Positions 55,789 through 64,000 are shown, counted from the stretch's first letter. The stretch is 64,000 bases of DNA from a virus (IMGVR_UViG_3300037963_006186:1-64000); one strand, 5' to 3'. The notes: generated from the letters alone by a model not told the origin. Translations and numbers: made by a program.

Positions 55789-58700
55789 CTAAAGCAACTC
55801 AACATCGCCAATCAGCTCTTTGTATAACAAGAATGATATCAAACCAGCTTCATGTAAATCATGAACATTAGAAATATTTCTTTTTAAATTTATTTTTTCT
55901 GAGGTGGTTAACTGGACACTTTGAACAGGATGTTTAAAAAATTTAGCCTTATTAAAAACATACCGATTTATTGATCCAAACTCACCAAACATATCGACCA
56001 ATGGTGCGCCCAACTCAATAGTATCATTTAAGCGAGACCTCTGTTCGTTCTCTTGTAATTCTCTAATGGCAATGTCCATGACTATCTTCGGACCCTTGGC
56101 GCCGATTACTGTAAATGCACGAACATCATCATACCGCTGAACACCAGGAAAACGGGTTTCATTGTAAATATCAGAACCCATCAAGTATCTTTGGTAGTCA
56201 GTATTAGAGTAGTCTTGCTCGGCCACAGCAAATTGATCTGCAGTCTGCAAGTACCAGTCATTCAACATCTGGCCACGCTTAGATTGTTTTTGGTCCTCAG
56301 AAAGACTGTCGTACTCAGCTTCAATCATTAAGAGCGTTGAATATAAACGGTCAGCAGAGATTCTTTTGTTGGTGACATCGTGAATCATTTCAATAACGGG
56401 GCCGATGTCAATCGATTGGTTGTATCCCCCCTCCATTGGATCTCCTGACTCTTGCGGCTTGTCAATTCCGACTCTCGAGTCAGAAGTGGTGCTGAAGCCA
56501 AACTCTGACATCATCGCATCAATGTCGCTAAACCGACTAAACAACGAACCGGAATCATTTAAGGCTGGATTGCCTTGTTCCTCTGCGGTCTTGGCTCCGG
56601 CTGTGGCTACGTCTGGGGCGGGGGGCTTGGGTACGTCGGCAGTCTTCACCGCTACGTGAATCTCATCGTCAAAAGCATCGTCCAGGCGAACATTGGCTGG
56701 GTCTACACGCACCTCAACCACTTCAGAGCCATAGCCCTCAGCTTGACCCGTAGGCTTGCTTGAAAAGAAAACCTCGTCAGTGTTCTCTTTGGAAACAAAC
56801 TTTCCTGTTCTGCGAATCTCAGCAGCAGCCTCGGGAGTCGTCCGATGGTACAAAGTTATCGTGCCATCGTCGTTCAGCTTGGGAGTGTTGCCCTTTAAAT
56901 CAGTCAGACCCTCAAGCTTCGCAGCACGAGCACCCTTCATACCCTTATACAGGGCCATGCCGCCCAGCCCAATCGCTCCCAGAGCGGCAGCCGCTGAAAG
57001 CTCCTCTTCCTCTGCTGCGGCGGCTCCTATGGCGATTCCAGGCAATGCAACGCTGTACAGCTTCTGGGGCTTGATGACCTTGTCTTTGACTTTGTCGGTG
57101 AGTTCGAAGAAGGGGACTTCGATGGATCGTTGCATCAATTCACCATCGACATCAAATTTTTCACCCACGCCAATGTTGGCTATATCATGCTTCGCCTTCC
57201 TCGCAGCCTTGACCCGTGATTGGTATTCCTTTGTGGTCTCGTCCGGTAGGCGGTCAGGGGGTACAAAGGACTCTTTCTTGGCGATGCTGGGAATCAGGGT
57301 GTCGTAGTAGTACTGGTTGCCCTTGAAAATCCTTTCGGCTTCTTCTGCGCCCTCTGCCTGTTGACCACCGAACTCTTTAATCTCTTCAAGACGCTTCAGA
57401 AACGTTTCTGGTTTGCCCACCAAAGCAACAGCCTCACTTCGCGGCAAAGTCACCACAGGCGTGATCATGTCTGCACGGCTGAACGCTACGCCGTCGTAGC
57501 CTCCGTCTGCGGCCTCGCGAAAGATGCGCTTGATGGCAAGGGCCGTCCACTCCTTGGTGTCTTTCAGGGGGGCGTCGGGGACCTCGTCTCCACCTTGAGA
57601 GATATATCTTGGTGAATATTCGCGAATTGCACTTACTTCAATTTCACCGGACATGGGAGTATCGAAAACGATCTTCCCAGAATCATCCATTCGATTGGAA
57701 CCAACACCGATATCTAAGTTTGATTTCTGAGCTTGACGAATCAATCCATCCGCTGCTTCACTGGCTTTCACTCGTAAATTTACAAGCTCAGGTCGTTGAT
57801 CTGTAATGGATACATTGGGATTTTCTGCCATCCAATCGAGCAAGTTTTTTTGAGCGTCTTCCAGTTTTTTTAGTGCTTGGTCAACTTCACCTTTTAAAAT
57901 ATATTTACCTTCATACCCTCTTTTCCGTCCGGCTTGATGCCAGTCAGACTGAATCTCCTCAACAAACAGGATCTTGCGGCCCCTGCTATCAATCCGGGTC
58001 TTGAACCGGATGTGGACCATGACGTTGGGGATTTCGCTGTGGTGGGAGTCGGTGAAGACTTTTGAAGTGTCATGAACGGTACCGTAATCAGGAAGGCGTT
58101 CTGCCTCATCGTATGCGTCTACAAGCTCTTGCTCTAAAGGGGTCAAATCATCCCTTCCCCTCAAGATGGATACGTTCAACCGCTGGTCTGCTTCTCTAGC
58201 TCGATCAGCGACTTCACGATATTTTTGGATTGCGACAGCACGCTTACTTGATTCGGGCACCGGAACCGTCAGCAGAATCTCTTGGTAGTCATCGCCGCCT
58301 GGGACGGTGTATTCCTTCCACTTGGGCAGCAATTTTTGGGAATCAAGCTGGAATGCCTTATACTTTTGTTCGTAATCTCTGCTTGCTTGGACATAGATCT
58401 TGTAGTCTTCAGAACTCTCAAACTTACGCAAAGCAGCCAACCGAGTCTCGACCTCGGGCATCTCGTTCAAAATACGGGCGATTGTGCTCAGGTTTTGATG
58501 CTTCTCAATATTTCTATTTGCCTGCTTCAGGAAATCTGGATCAACACCAGAGGCAGGCACTACACTAAAATCAATGTACTGCTGTTCAACAAAGTCTTTA
58601 TACTCAGGATCAGCCAGCTTCGCGTTAATCGTGTTGCGTGCCTCGGTGATCCGTGCGGCGTCTGTAGGCATCCAATTTGAAATCGCAACATTGCGATTTA

Positions 58701-60138
58701 AATCAATCACTCCATTCACAACGTCTTGAACGTCTGGTGGCACATTCTCGAAACTTTTGATCCTCTCTAAGCCGCTAACATAATCAATGTACAAATTGAG
58801 GAAGTAAAACGGATTGTCGGAAAAACGATGCATTTGGTCCGAAACGCTCTTACCAGGAGCAAGAATCCGAAAAAGATCGTTTGCGTCGTCCTCTAAAAGA
58901 TCAAAGTATTGCGACCTAACCATTGCAAGGTCTTTGATTTCTTTTGGAGTGTCTTGTTCACCAAGCCGAACCTCTTCGATCTGGACCTTGTTGTCATTCA
59001 AGTGCTGGATCAACTCGTCCTTGGTGACGCTCTTTTTGCCCGATGCCTTTGCCGCATTGATGAAGTCGTCAAACTTTGTGTCGTTCCACTCGCTCTCCGA
59101 GATGTCCTTGTAGATGAACTCAGGATGACGAATCTCTTCCCCAGAGGGTGTGAGCTTCTTGTCGCCCTTCTTGTGGATGATTTCCCCAGTATCCTTGTCC
59201 TTCACATCCTTCGTGTATCGAACAACTTCACCCGATTTCGGGTGCTTTTTGCGACCCAAAGTGCTTTCAAGCGCCTGAACACCAACTTTATCGGGCAAGC
59301 CTGCCACTATCTTCTCTGATGCGGCCTCGAATACGGGTGCTGGTGCATCAGGTGCTGCCTTTGCTGCGTCAGACAAATCATCAGGAGCACCACGAAGAAT
59401 CTGCTTTGCAAAGCCGGATCCAACTAAAGGAATAGCCGCCGCTAAACCCGATATCGCCGTGTCAGTCAAATGATCGTAGCGCTCGTCAGGACGATCATAC
59501 GCCAAGCGTGCAGACGAAATCGCCGAAACTAAATCCGAAGCACCCGTCGGATCCTTGAAACTCGCTATGTCAGCTAAATTACGGGCAGACTCAGGATCAT
59601 CCTCCAAAATGGCCTTCTGTGCCATCTCGTCAATAGCAACCTTTGCTTTCTCAGCAGTGCCAATAGGATCCTCAATCAAATCCAAACCAACCTGACGCAA
59701 AGTAGAACCACGAACGTCCTTCACAAACTCAGGCTCGCCAACCACAGGATCAAAACCAAACTTCTCCTGAAGCCTGCGCTCCTCCTCCGGGTCAGAATGC
59801 TCGCCAAACAAATAGCGACCGCCCTCCGCCAACGCACGCTCACCACGGTACATCAACGATTCCTGACGCTCACGCTCGTCCTCACGCGCATCAATAGACG
59901 CAAACCAAGCATCCGTTTGGTCCTGATCCATGCCAGCAGGAACCTCAAAGCCCCGATACTCAGGACGAATGTCGCTACCACGAAGACTCTTATACCTTTC
60001 CCGAAGATCACCAATCGATTCCTTAGCTTCAAACTCAGGTATCGAAGAGGCCCTCAATCCAGGCTCGTCAAGCGGCTGACCCGTCTCTCGAACAGGACCA
60101 CGGAAGCTGCCCAACAATACGTCATCAAATGACGCCAT
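55789..60138 (-). CDS. Polyvalent giant protein with ART-like domain, 1449 aa
   Basis: ATG 60138 (MASFDDVLLGSF) follows the upstream stop by 4 bases. Several modules known from large phage ejected proteins: residues about 270-330 (KVGVQALESTLGRKKHPKSG), about 700-735 (HIRFKTRIDSRGRKILFVEE then IQSDWHQAGRKRGYEG), and about 880-900 (YDGVAFSRADMITPVVTLPR). A hydrophobic Ala/Gly stretch lies about 1030-1066. Residues about 1090-1180 (TITLYHRTTPEAAAEIRRTG, VFFSSKPTGQAEGYGSEVVE, DDEIHVAV) resemble an ADP-ribosyltransferase fold with His, Tyr/Phe-Ser and Glu positions. It may act in the host after ejection; the ART is a hypothesis. Confidence 0.68.
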   Translation of the reverse strand: MASFDDVLLGSFRGPVRETGQPLDEPGLRASSIPEFEAKESIGDLRERYKSLRGSDIRPEYRGFEVPAGMDQDQTDAWFASIDAREDERERQESLMYRGERALAEGGRYLFGEHSDPEEERRLQEKFGFDPVVGEPEFVKDVRGSTLRQVGLDLIEDPIGTAEKAKVAIDEMAQKAILEDDPESARNLADIASFKDPTGASDLVSAISSARLAYDRPDERYDHLTDTAISGLAAAIPLVGSGFAKQILRGAPDDLSDAAKAAPDAPAPVFEAASEKIVAGLPDKVGVQALESTLGRKKHPKSGEVVRYTKDVKDKDTGEIIHKKGDKKLTPSGEEIRHPEFIYKDISESEWNDTKFDDFINAAKASGKKSVTKDELIQHLNDNKVQIEEVRLGEQDTPKEIKDLAMVRSQYFDLLEDDANDLFRILAPGKSVSDQMHRFSDNPFYFLNLYIDYVSGLERIKSFENVPPDVQDVVNGVIDLNRNVAISNWMPTDAARITEARNTINAKLADPEYKDFVEQQYIDFSVVPASGVDPDFLKQANRNIEKHQNLSTIARILNEMPEVETRLAALRKFESSEDYKIYVQASRDYEQKYKAFQLDSQKLLPKWKEYTVPGGDDYQEILLTVPVPESSKRAVAIQKYREVADRAREADQRLNVSILRGRDDLTPLEQELVDAYDEAERLPDYGTVHDTSKVFTDSHHSEIPNVMVHIRFKTRIDSRGRKILFVEEIQSDWHQAGRKRGYEGKYILKGEVDQALKKLEDAQKNLLDWMAENPNVSITDQRPELVNLRVKASEAADGLIRQAQKSNLDIGVGSNRMDDSGKIVFDTPMSGEIEVSAIREYSPRYISQGGDEVPDAPLKDTKEWTALAIKRIFREAADGGYDGVAFSRADMITPVVTLPRSEAVALVGKPETFLKRLEEIKEFGGQQAEGAEEAERIFKGNQYYYDTLIPSIAKKESFVPPDRLPDETTKEYQSRVKAARKAKHDIANIGVGEKFDVDGELMQRSIEVPFFELTDKVKDKVIKPQKLYSVALPGIAIGAAAAEEEELSAAAALGAIGLGGMALYKGMKGARAAKLEGLTDLKGNTPKLNDDGTITLYHRTTPEAAAEIRRTGKFVSKENTDEVFFSSKPTGQAEGYGSEVVEVRVDPANVRLDDAFDDEIHVAVKTADVPKPPAPDVATAGAKTAEEQGNPALNDSGSLFSRFSDIDAMMSEFGFSTTSDSRVGIDKPQESGDPMEGGYNQSIDIGPVIEMIHDVTNKRISADRLYSTLLMIEAEYDSLSEDQKQSKRGQMLNDWYLQTADQFAVAEQDYSNTDYQRYLMGSDIYNETRFPGVQRYDDVRAFTVIGAKGPKIVMDIAIRELQENEQRSRLNDTIELGAPLVDMFGEFGSINRYVFNKAKFFKHPVQSVQLTTSEKINLKRNISNVHDLHEAGLISFLLYKELIGDVELL

Positions 60139-60142
60139 AAAA

Positions 60143-60538
60143 CTAAGCCCCAATCAATGTGACCGCGACAGTCCCCGTAGGATCAGTCGTGCCCGCAACA
60201 CCCGCTGTGGTAGTGACCGCCATATGAATATAAACGCTGTTACCAACAGTGATCCCGCCAGGAACATACATCTCAACACTGCCGCCAGCAATGCACTTGT
60301 AAACCAAGAATGGATTGCTTGTGCCCACCGTCACATTGTTCGATGAAGTGGTGCTCGTATGCGTGTACAACTTCAAATAAACATCTTCAGTTGTGTTCGA
60401 TGTCGCATCAATCTTTAAACCGTAAAGCTTCGCAGCATTCTTTTGAAAAACATTGTCAACCAATGTTGCGTTTGCGGCAGACTCGGTGAAAACCAAGGTT
60501 CCATGAGGATTTTGAAGAGTAGCAAGAAGGTCAGCCAT
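60143..60538 (-). CDS. Beta-rich virion-type protein, paralogue 3, 131 aa
   Basis: Starts MADLLATLQNPHGTLVFTES. Shows the shared blocks AAKLYGLKIDATSNTTEDVY, LKLYTHTST, NPFLVYKCIAGGSVEMYVPG, VYIHMAVTT and GTVAVTLIGA. Homologous to the genes at 17672, 18066 and 60548, with which it would form a set of small particle proteins. It is followed directly by the giant polyvalent gene. Confidence 0.65.
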   Translation of the reverse strand: MADLLATLQNPHGTLVFTESAANATLVDNVFQKNAAKLYGLKIDATSNTTEDVYLKLYTHTSTTSSNNVTVGTSNPFLVYKCIAGGSVEMYVPGGITVGNSVYIHMAVTTTAGVAGTTDPTGTVAVTLIGA

Positions 60539-60547
60539 TTTAAAACC

Positions 60548-60925
60548 TCAAGAGTAAACAACAGTTACAGTAACGTTGCTGCCAGGATCACTCGTGTCAT
60601 TCGTCTGACCACTGGCAACACAACGCATCGAAAGACCATTCACAACAGAAAGACCAGAAGGAAAGTTGAACGTAATGTTCTTTCCGCCATCAATCTGCAA
60701 AATATAATCAGGCTCAGTACTCGCAGCCACAATACCACCGTCTGGAACACTGTCGTACAACTTCAAAAACGAAGGAGTCGATGAGTTCTGACCCGTGTTG
60801 TCCACCGTTATAGAATAAACAACCGATGTTCCATTCGTAAAGTTCTGAACCGTGGAACTGCCAAGATCTGTATCAACCAAAAACTTGTATGTGCAGTAAG
60901 AAGTATCGAGTGTGGTAATCGCCAT
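60548..60925 (-). CDS. Beta-rich virion-type protein, paralogue 4, 125 aa
   Basis: Starts MAITTLDTSYCTYKFLVDTD. Blocks VVYSITVDNTGQNSSTPSFL, KLYDSVPDGG, EPDYILQIDGGKNITFNFPS and VTVTVVYS align with its three relatives. It is first in its transcription unit and its upstream region has an inverted repeat and a terminator of the previous unit. Confidence 0.65.
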   Translation of the reverse strand: MAITTLDTSYCTYKFLVDTDLGSSTVQNFTNGTSVVYSITVDNTGQNSSTPSFLKLYDSVPDGGIVAASTEPDYILQIDGGKNITFNFPSGLSVVNGLSMRCVASGQTNDTSDPGSNVTVTVVYS

Positions 60926-60942
60926 ATCTGATAGCCCTCAAA

Positions 60943-60963
60943 GTAAAGTCAAAACAACTTTAC
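60943..60963. promoter_or_regulatory. Inverted repeat upstream of paralogue 4
   Basis: GTAAAGT (60943-60949), 7-base spacer, ACTTTAC (60957-60963), perfect arms. It lies about 20 bases before the ATG at 60925, downstream of any promoter in the gap, in a good place for an operator. Confidence 0.4.
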
Positions 60964-60984
60964 CTTATATCAACAATATAGCAA

Positions 60985-61020
60985 ACAAAGAAAAGACCCC
61001 GCCGAGCAAGCGAGGTCTTT
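60985..61020 (-). terminator. Rho-independent terminator after RusA operon
   Basis: AAAGACCCCGC (60992-61002) pairs with GCGAGGTCTTT (61010-61020), 11 bp with one G.T, and on the - strand TTTTCTTTG follows. It ends the unit starting at 62897. Confidence 0.9.
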
Positions 61021-61091
61021 ATAGCAAGCAAACAATGCATAGGAGAGAGCTTCTCCAAAAAAAGAGTAACCAAACCAGACAAGCCTGTCAA

Positions 61092-61625
61092 TCACCAGGG
61101 TACGTCATGAAGGAAACCATCCTCCTCACGAGTAAAATGGGCCAACGCAGACGCTGTTCTTCGCGTTGCCGAGTCCCACCAGCCCTCTAATGGCTCTGGT
61201 TGCGCAGGACGCATGCGTAAACACAGCCTCGGACCACGATCACGCTCTGCATAGAAGTCCTGTATCGTTACCTTGACCGCTAATGAGTCATCTCGCAAAA
61301 CGCCTGCCATGACCAGCGCATCCAACGCACATTTACAAATGTTGTCTGCATCTGGCTTAGATCGCTTCCAAATCACGTGATCTGGGTCTTTTCGGCGCAA
61401 TAATCGCTTCGGACGGTGCGAAAATGCCGCTATTTCGACCTCAACAGGCTCATCAAGTGGCGCTTTTCGCCAAACACTGGTCATCACCATCGCTGCAGAA
61501 CGCTCCCAATCTGCAGTCTTTTTCGGCGTATATAGCCTGACTTTGCCGCCAATCGACGCCCCTCTCGGACGACCCTTGCCTATCGGATCGCCAGGAACTT
61601 CTACCATGTATAGCCACTCACTCAT
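61092..61625 (-). CDS. rusA: RusA-type Holliday junction resolvase, 177 aa
   Basis: Cuts four-way junctions left by recombination and replication. ATG 61625 overlaps the preceding gene by 8 bases. N-terminal VPGDPIGKGRPRG and the catalytic acidic cluster KPDADNICKCALDALVMAGV (about residue 85-105; Asp-x-Asp-Asn) followed by LRDDSLAVKVTIQDFY are the RusA signature. Length is above the 120-aa norm because of a C-terminal extension with Trp-rich ends (EGWWDSATRR). Only resolvase seen, matching the RecT/YqaJ system. Confidence 0.85.
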   Translation of the reverse strand: MSEWLYMVEVPGDPIGKGRPRGASIGGKVRLYTPKKTADWERSAAMVMTSVWRKAPLDEPVEVEIAAFSHRPKRLLRRKDPDHVIWKRSKPDADNICKCALDALVMAGVLRDDSLAVKVTIQDFYAERDRGPRLCLRMRPAQPEPLEGWWDSATRRTASALAHFTREEDGFLHDVPW

Positions 61626-61932
61626 ATTCCGCCTCGTGCCACTCAAGCAGATGGCTTCTTAGCTTATCGATAGACGGAACGTTCTCCATCTCTTCACAAG
61701 CCATATATATTTCATCAATAACTACAAATAACGCCCTTATTAGCTGCCTCTTATTTAAGTTAGACTCCAATTCATAAAGCGCCCACGGTATGTCCAGCCT
61801 CGATGGTATTTGCTTGCACCAATGAGGAACTGCTCTCCATTCGTCGCCATAGGTGGCCTTGTCTGCAAGCCAAGCATGCCACTCTTTGATCATGACCCTC
61901 AAGTTTCTCGAAACGAACGCATGATCAAGCAT
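61618..61932 (-). CDS. Hypothetical late-strand protein, 104 aa
   Basis: Not recognised. ATG 61932 overlaps the upstream stop (TAATG). Helical, Trp-rich: MLDHAFVSRNLRVMIKEWHA then WRAVPHWCKQIPSRLDIPWA. Ends HLLEWHEAEYE. Acidic; sits between the 321-aa gene and the resolvase and may be a partner of either. Confidence 0.6.
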   Translation of the reverse strand: MLDHAFVSRNLRVMIKEWHAWLADKATYGDEWRAVPHWCKQIPSRLDIPWALYELESNLNKRQLIRALFVVIDEIYMACEEMENVPSIDKLRSHLLEWHEAEYE

Positions 61933-62897
61933 TAGTTCCACCTACTGGAAGAAGAACCTCTTGGATTCGTATTGGAAAAGTGCAAAGGATCGTCTATTTC
62001 ATCCCACTCGTCCCACTCTACAAAGTTCAAAATGTCCTCTACCTCGTCATTGTCTACTCGAGCCCATCTGACAACACGCTTAGAGGCAACAAACGCTAAG
62101 GTCTCAGGTAAAGAGCCTGGATCGTTCAAATACTCCACGCGGACCCTACGCCAAAAGTCTTGAGACCGTTTTCTTGTTCTTCTGGTATGAAGCCGAAGCT
62201 TGTTGCCAATCTCAAGCTTTGGAACGTTTTGGACAGCCTTTTGGTGCGTTTTAATCTTCTTCTTGAAGCTGTAGAAAAGAGCACTGTCAACTACAGGGCC
62301 GTGTTTCAAAATATAGAAGTGTATGAATCTCATCGTACACCAAGCAAGCCTTTGCTTCTCCATTACCGTTTGGCGCCTGTCCAAGAAAGGGTCTGCAGAA
62401 ACAAGCTTTTTATCGTGATCGGTTTCCTGCAAAATAGAATAGGCCAACGAAAAAAGCCTCCTTGGTGTGCCCTTCTTTCCTCGCAAAACAGCAAGATTTC
62501 CATCAGGATCGCATATTGCCACCTGAAACCCGTCAGAGCTTGCCTCCCACTGTTGCGTTTCAATGGATACCCGTCTAACGTTTTCAGCGTGATCCCAGTC
62601 GATTTCACCGGCCTTGTACTTACTGAGAAAGTAAGCAGTCTTGATTGGCCGCAAAACGTCCAAAAACTTTTCACTCAAACCAGCAAACTTGATCACCACA
62701 TCGCCAACCTTCAGGTGGTTTTTTGCATGATCAGGTATTGATGTCAGACGAACAAAGTGAATGACTTGATTAGGTATTACACCCATCATGTACTTCTTAT
62801 ATTCGTTAATTTCGTCCTGATTTTGAACGGTTACGCCAAGAACACCATCTATACCCGCCGCTGGAAAGCGATGAGCTAAACACACATATTTTGTCAT
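61932..62897 (-). CDS. Unknown first gene of late strand, 321 aa
   Basis: Not recognised. Starts MTKYVCLAHRFPAAGIDGVL with SD GAGG. The N-terminal 150 residues look like an alpha/beta domain (LKVGDVVIKFAGLSEKFLDV, RLFSLAYSILQE), then a basic region (RTRKRSQDFWRRVRVEYLND) and an acidic Trp/Asp tail (NFVEWDEWDEIDDPL). Its place at the start of the whole - strand block, just after a promoter, suggests a late regulator or DNA-handling protein. Function unknown. Confidence 0.65.
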   Translation of the reverse strand: MTKYVCLAHRFPAAGIDGVLGVTVQNQDEINEYKKYMMGVIPNQVIHFVRLTSIPDHAKNHLKVGDVVIKFAGLSEKFLDVLRPIKTAYFLSKYKAGEIDWDHAENVRRVSIETQQWEASSDGFQVAICDPDGNLAVLRGKKGTPRRLFSLAYSILQETDHDKKLVSADPFLDRRQTVMEKQRLAWCTMRFIHFYILKHGPVVDSALFYSFKKKIKTHQKAVQNVPKLEIGNKLRLHTRRTRKRSQDFWRRVRVEYLNDPGSLPETLAFVASKRVVRWARVDNDEVEDILNFVEWDEWDEIDDPLHFSNTNPRGSSSSRWN

Positions 62898-62914
62898 TTA
62901 TACCTCGGACAGCG

Positions 62915-62943
62915 AGTCTATGTCAGCGAAAGGTCTCAGTCAA
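62915..62943 (-). promoter_or_regulatory. Putative late-strand promoter
   Basis: On the - strand TTGACT (62943-62938), 17-base spacer, TAGACT (62920-62915, four of six). Start near 62908 gives a short leader before ATG 62897 with GAGG SD. Leading promoter of the resolvase unit. Confidence 0.45.
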
Positions 62944-63640
62944 CAGCCGATTATCGCTATTTGTCGCAAAATCCAGGGGGGCAATCGTGGCCGCCAAAAA
63001 AAACAAAAAAAACGAAACGAACCAGGGGGGGCATCAGTCGACGAAAAAACGCGAAAAAAAGACGCACCACACCACCCCCCCCACCGGGGGTCATCGAAAC
63101 GGCGCCAAAAAACAACCACCACCACCGGGGGCATGCGTTCAGCTATGGCTCAAAGCGTCACACGTCACACCCCCCACGATTGAACCAGCGACAAACGCGG
63201 GCGATGATAGTTTTCGATACAGCCGCAACCGTGGCCACTGCTGAACTAACAACAGAGGAAACCACAGGGGGGACACTCGAAACAAAAGAACGAAAAGAGC
63301 AAAGAGCGGAAACCGCCACGGCGCAAACTTCACAAGGTGAAGAAACAGGCGAAGCCGGCCCAGCATTTACAGGGGGGCGCTCGATTGAATCGGACACCAC
63401 CACAACACGGGGGGCACCGGGAACTCTCAACGCTTGAGCTTTGCTCCAAGATATGAAGCGGCCCGAAACAGTACACCGCGCCCGTTGACGGGGGGCGTCT
63501 GCTGATAGGCTGGAGAATGCAAGCGTTGCTGTCATACCTGGAAAACTAAGCACACGTATATAAGGGGCAATAGGTAAAGCTTAAAAAAGCCATAAACGAA
63601 AAAAGTTTATTTTTTTTTGTTCGTCGATATTCAAGCTTCA
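62944..63640. other. Non-coding region with recurrent G6-7 runs
   Basis: No convincing gene. Runs of six or seven G on the + strand at 62976, 63025, 63267, 63372, 63409 and 63490 are mostly followed by C, with a shorter G5 run at 63127. C-runs are at 63075-63082 and 63160-63165, the former forming CCCCC-ACC-GGGGG. Flanks are A/C-rich low complexity. An ORF at 62961-63437 is low-complexity Lys/Thr and unlikely to be real. The segment separates the late promoter from the right-edge hairpin block and may hold an origin or packaging signal. Confidence 0.45.
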
Positions 63641-63714
63641 AAGCGGGTTTTCGCAAAATGAAGAAAAGTAATTTCAATCTTTCTTTGTTTACCCCACTTG
63701 TCATACCTGACACC

Positions 63715-64000
63715 GTGCCAAGATTCAAAATGTCGGCGGAAACACCGGCACAGAGAAAAGCGCCAGCCACCCCAGCGGAACCGTAGAAGGTGGCCAAAAT
63801 CTCACCCGCTCTTTTAAATCTCCATAAGAATAGACAGGCAACCCGGAAACGGGTGGACCCTGACAAGCGGCGCGGGAAAGATGAACCCCGCGCAATCGGC
63901 CACCGCTGAAATGCAGCAAGCGCAAAGTAGGAGAGACGCTCCCCACCGGGGGGCGCCATCCGAAACGGACTGACAACCCGGAGCCCCCAAACCTTAAGGA
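63715..64000. ncRNA. Structured RNA candidate at right edge, incomplete
   Basis: A chain of hairpins: GTGCC/GGCAC (63715-63751), GCCACC/GGTGGC (63766-63794), ACCCG-GAAA-CGGGT (63841-63854), GCGCGGG/CCCGCGC (63870-63893), GCTG/CAGC (63905-63917), CGCTCCCC-ACC-GGGGGGCG (63937-63955) and TCCG-AAA-CGGA (63959-63969). No coding capacity. No class of ribozyme or riboswitch was matched. The sequence reaches the window end at 64000, so the element may be cut. Strand assigned unclear; + is arbitrary. Confidence 0.5.

Noticed and set aside
62961-63437. 158-codon + strand ORF in the right-hand non-coding region
   Set aside because: Its product is low-complexity Lys/Thr/Pro with poly-His and poly-Pro stretches caused by homopolymer runs; no SD and a TTG start.
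63830-64000. Group I intron or cobalamin riboswitch
   Set aside because: Some elements (GCGGGAAA, a GCCACCGC-like string) recall them, but the required core pairings and conserved boxes could not be assembled; left as unclassified structured RNA.

Overview
The window is most of the genome of a tailed double-stranded DNA bacteriophage of podovirus (T7-like) build. The evidence is a complete packaging and head module (TerL, portal, scaffold-like protein, major capsid protein), T7 gp11/gp12-like tail tube proteins, giant internal-virion-type proteins (2480, 1047 and about 1449 aa) and no sheath, tape measure or tail terminator. Strong Shine-Dalgarno (SD) sites argue against a Bacteroidetes host. 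A virion M23 peptidase and spanin/holin-like membrane proteins suggest a Gram-negative host, which cannot be named. Several small cysteine-rich or basic late proteins resemble unassigned proteins of environmental (marine/freshwater) phages. No integrase, attachment site, tRNA, CRISPR array, DNA polymerase or RNA polymerase was recognised.

Layout. About 1-14,574 is read mainly on the + strand (early/replication). Positions 1-4,742 hold small, mostly unknown genes, several translationally coupled by a repeated SD/stop/start cassette, and end after a terminator at 4,342. A structured leader (4,738-4,866) precedes a Zn/Toprim primase, a VapE-like ATPase and an SF2 helicase. A small HTH repressor (8,852-9,085, - strand) faces a promoter for a recombination operon: YqaJ nuclease, RecT, HNH protein, an unknown gene and zinc ribbons. 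A two-gene - strand membrane cassette (12,179-12,896) and two tandem DUF2589-type genes follow, then a highly structured intergenic region with a strong terminator (14,058-14,276).

From 62,897 leftward to 14,580 almost everything is on the - strand. In transcription order it holds: an unknown 321-aa gene, a small gene and a RusA resolvase ending in a terminator; two small beta-type proteins; a polyvalent 1,449-aa protein; a set of small conserved phage proteins and SSB; TerS-like protein, TerL, portal, zinc-ribbon protein, scaffold-like proteins and major capsid protein; a decoration-like protein bracketed by two terminators; tail tube proteins A and B; three related appendage proteins; internal virion proteins (including the M23 peptidase and the 2480-aa giant); tail fibre proteins; and a lysis-like cluster of small membrane/coiled-coil proteins around a YkuD-like enzyme.

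The last 1.1 kb (62,898-64,000) has no convincing gene. It carries a putative late promoter, repeated G6-7 runs and, at the right edge, a chain of stable hairpins suggesting a structured RNA that continues past the window. The early and late halves read towards each other and meet near 14.57 kb. Primase, VapE-like ATPase, helicase, YqaJ/RecT, SSB and RusA together indicate recombination-rich replication that borrows a host polymerase, or one encoded outside the window.
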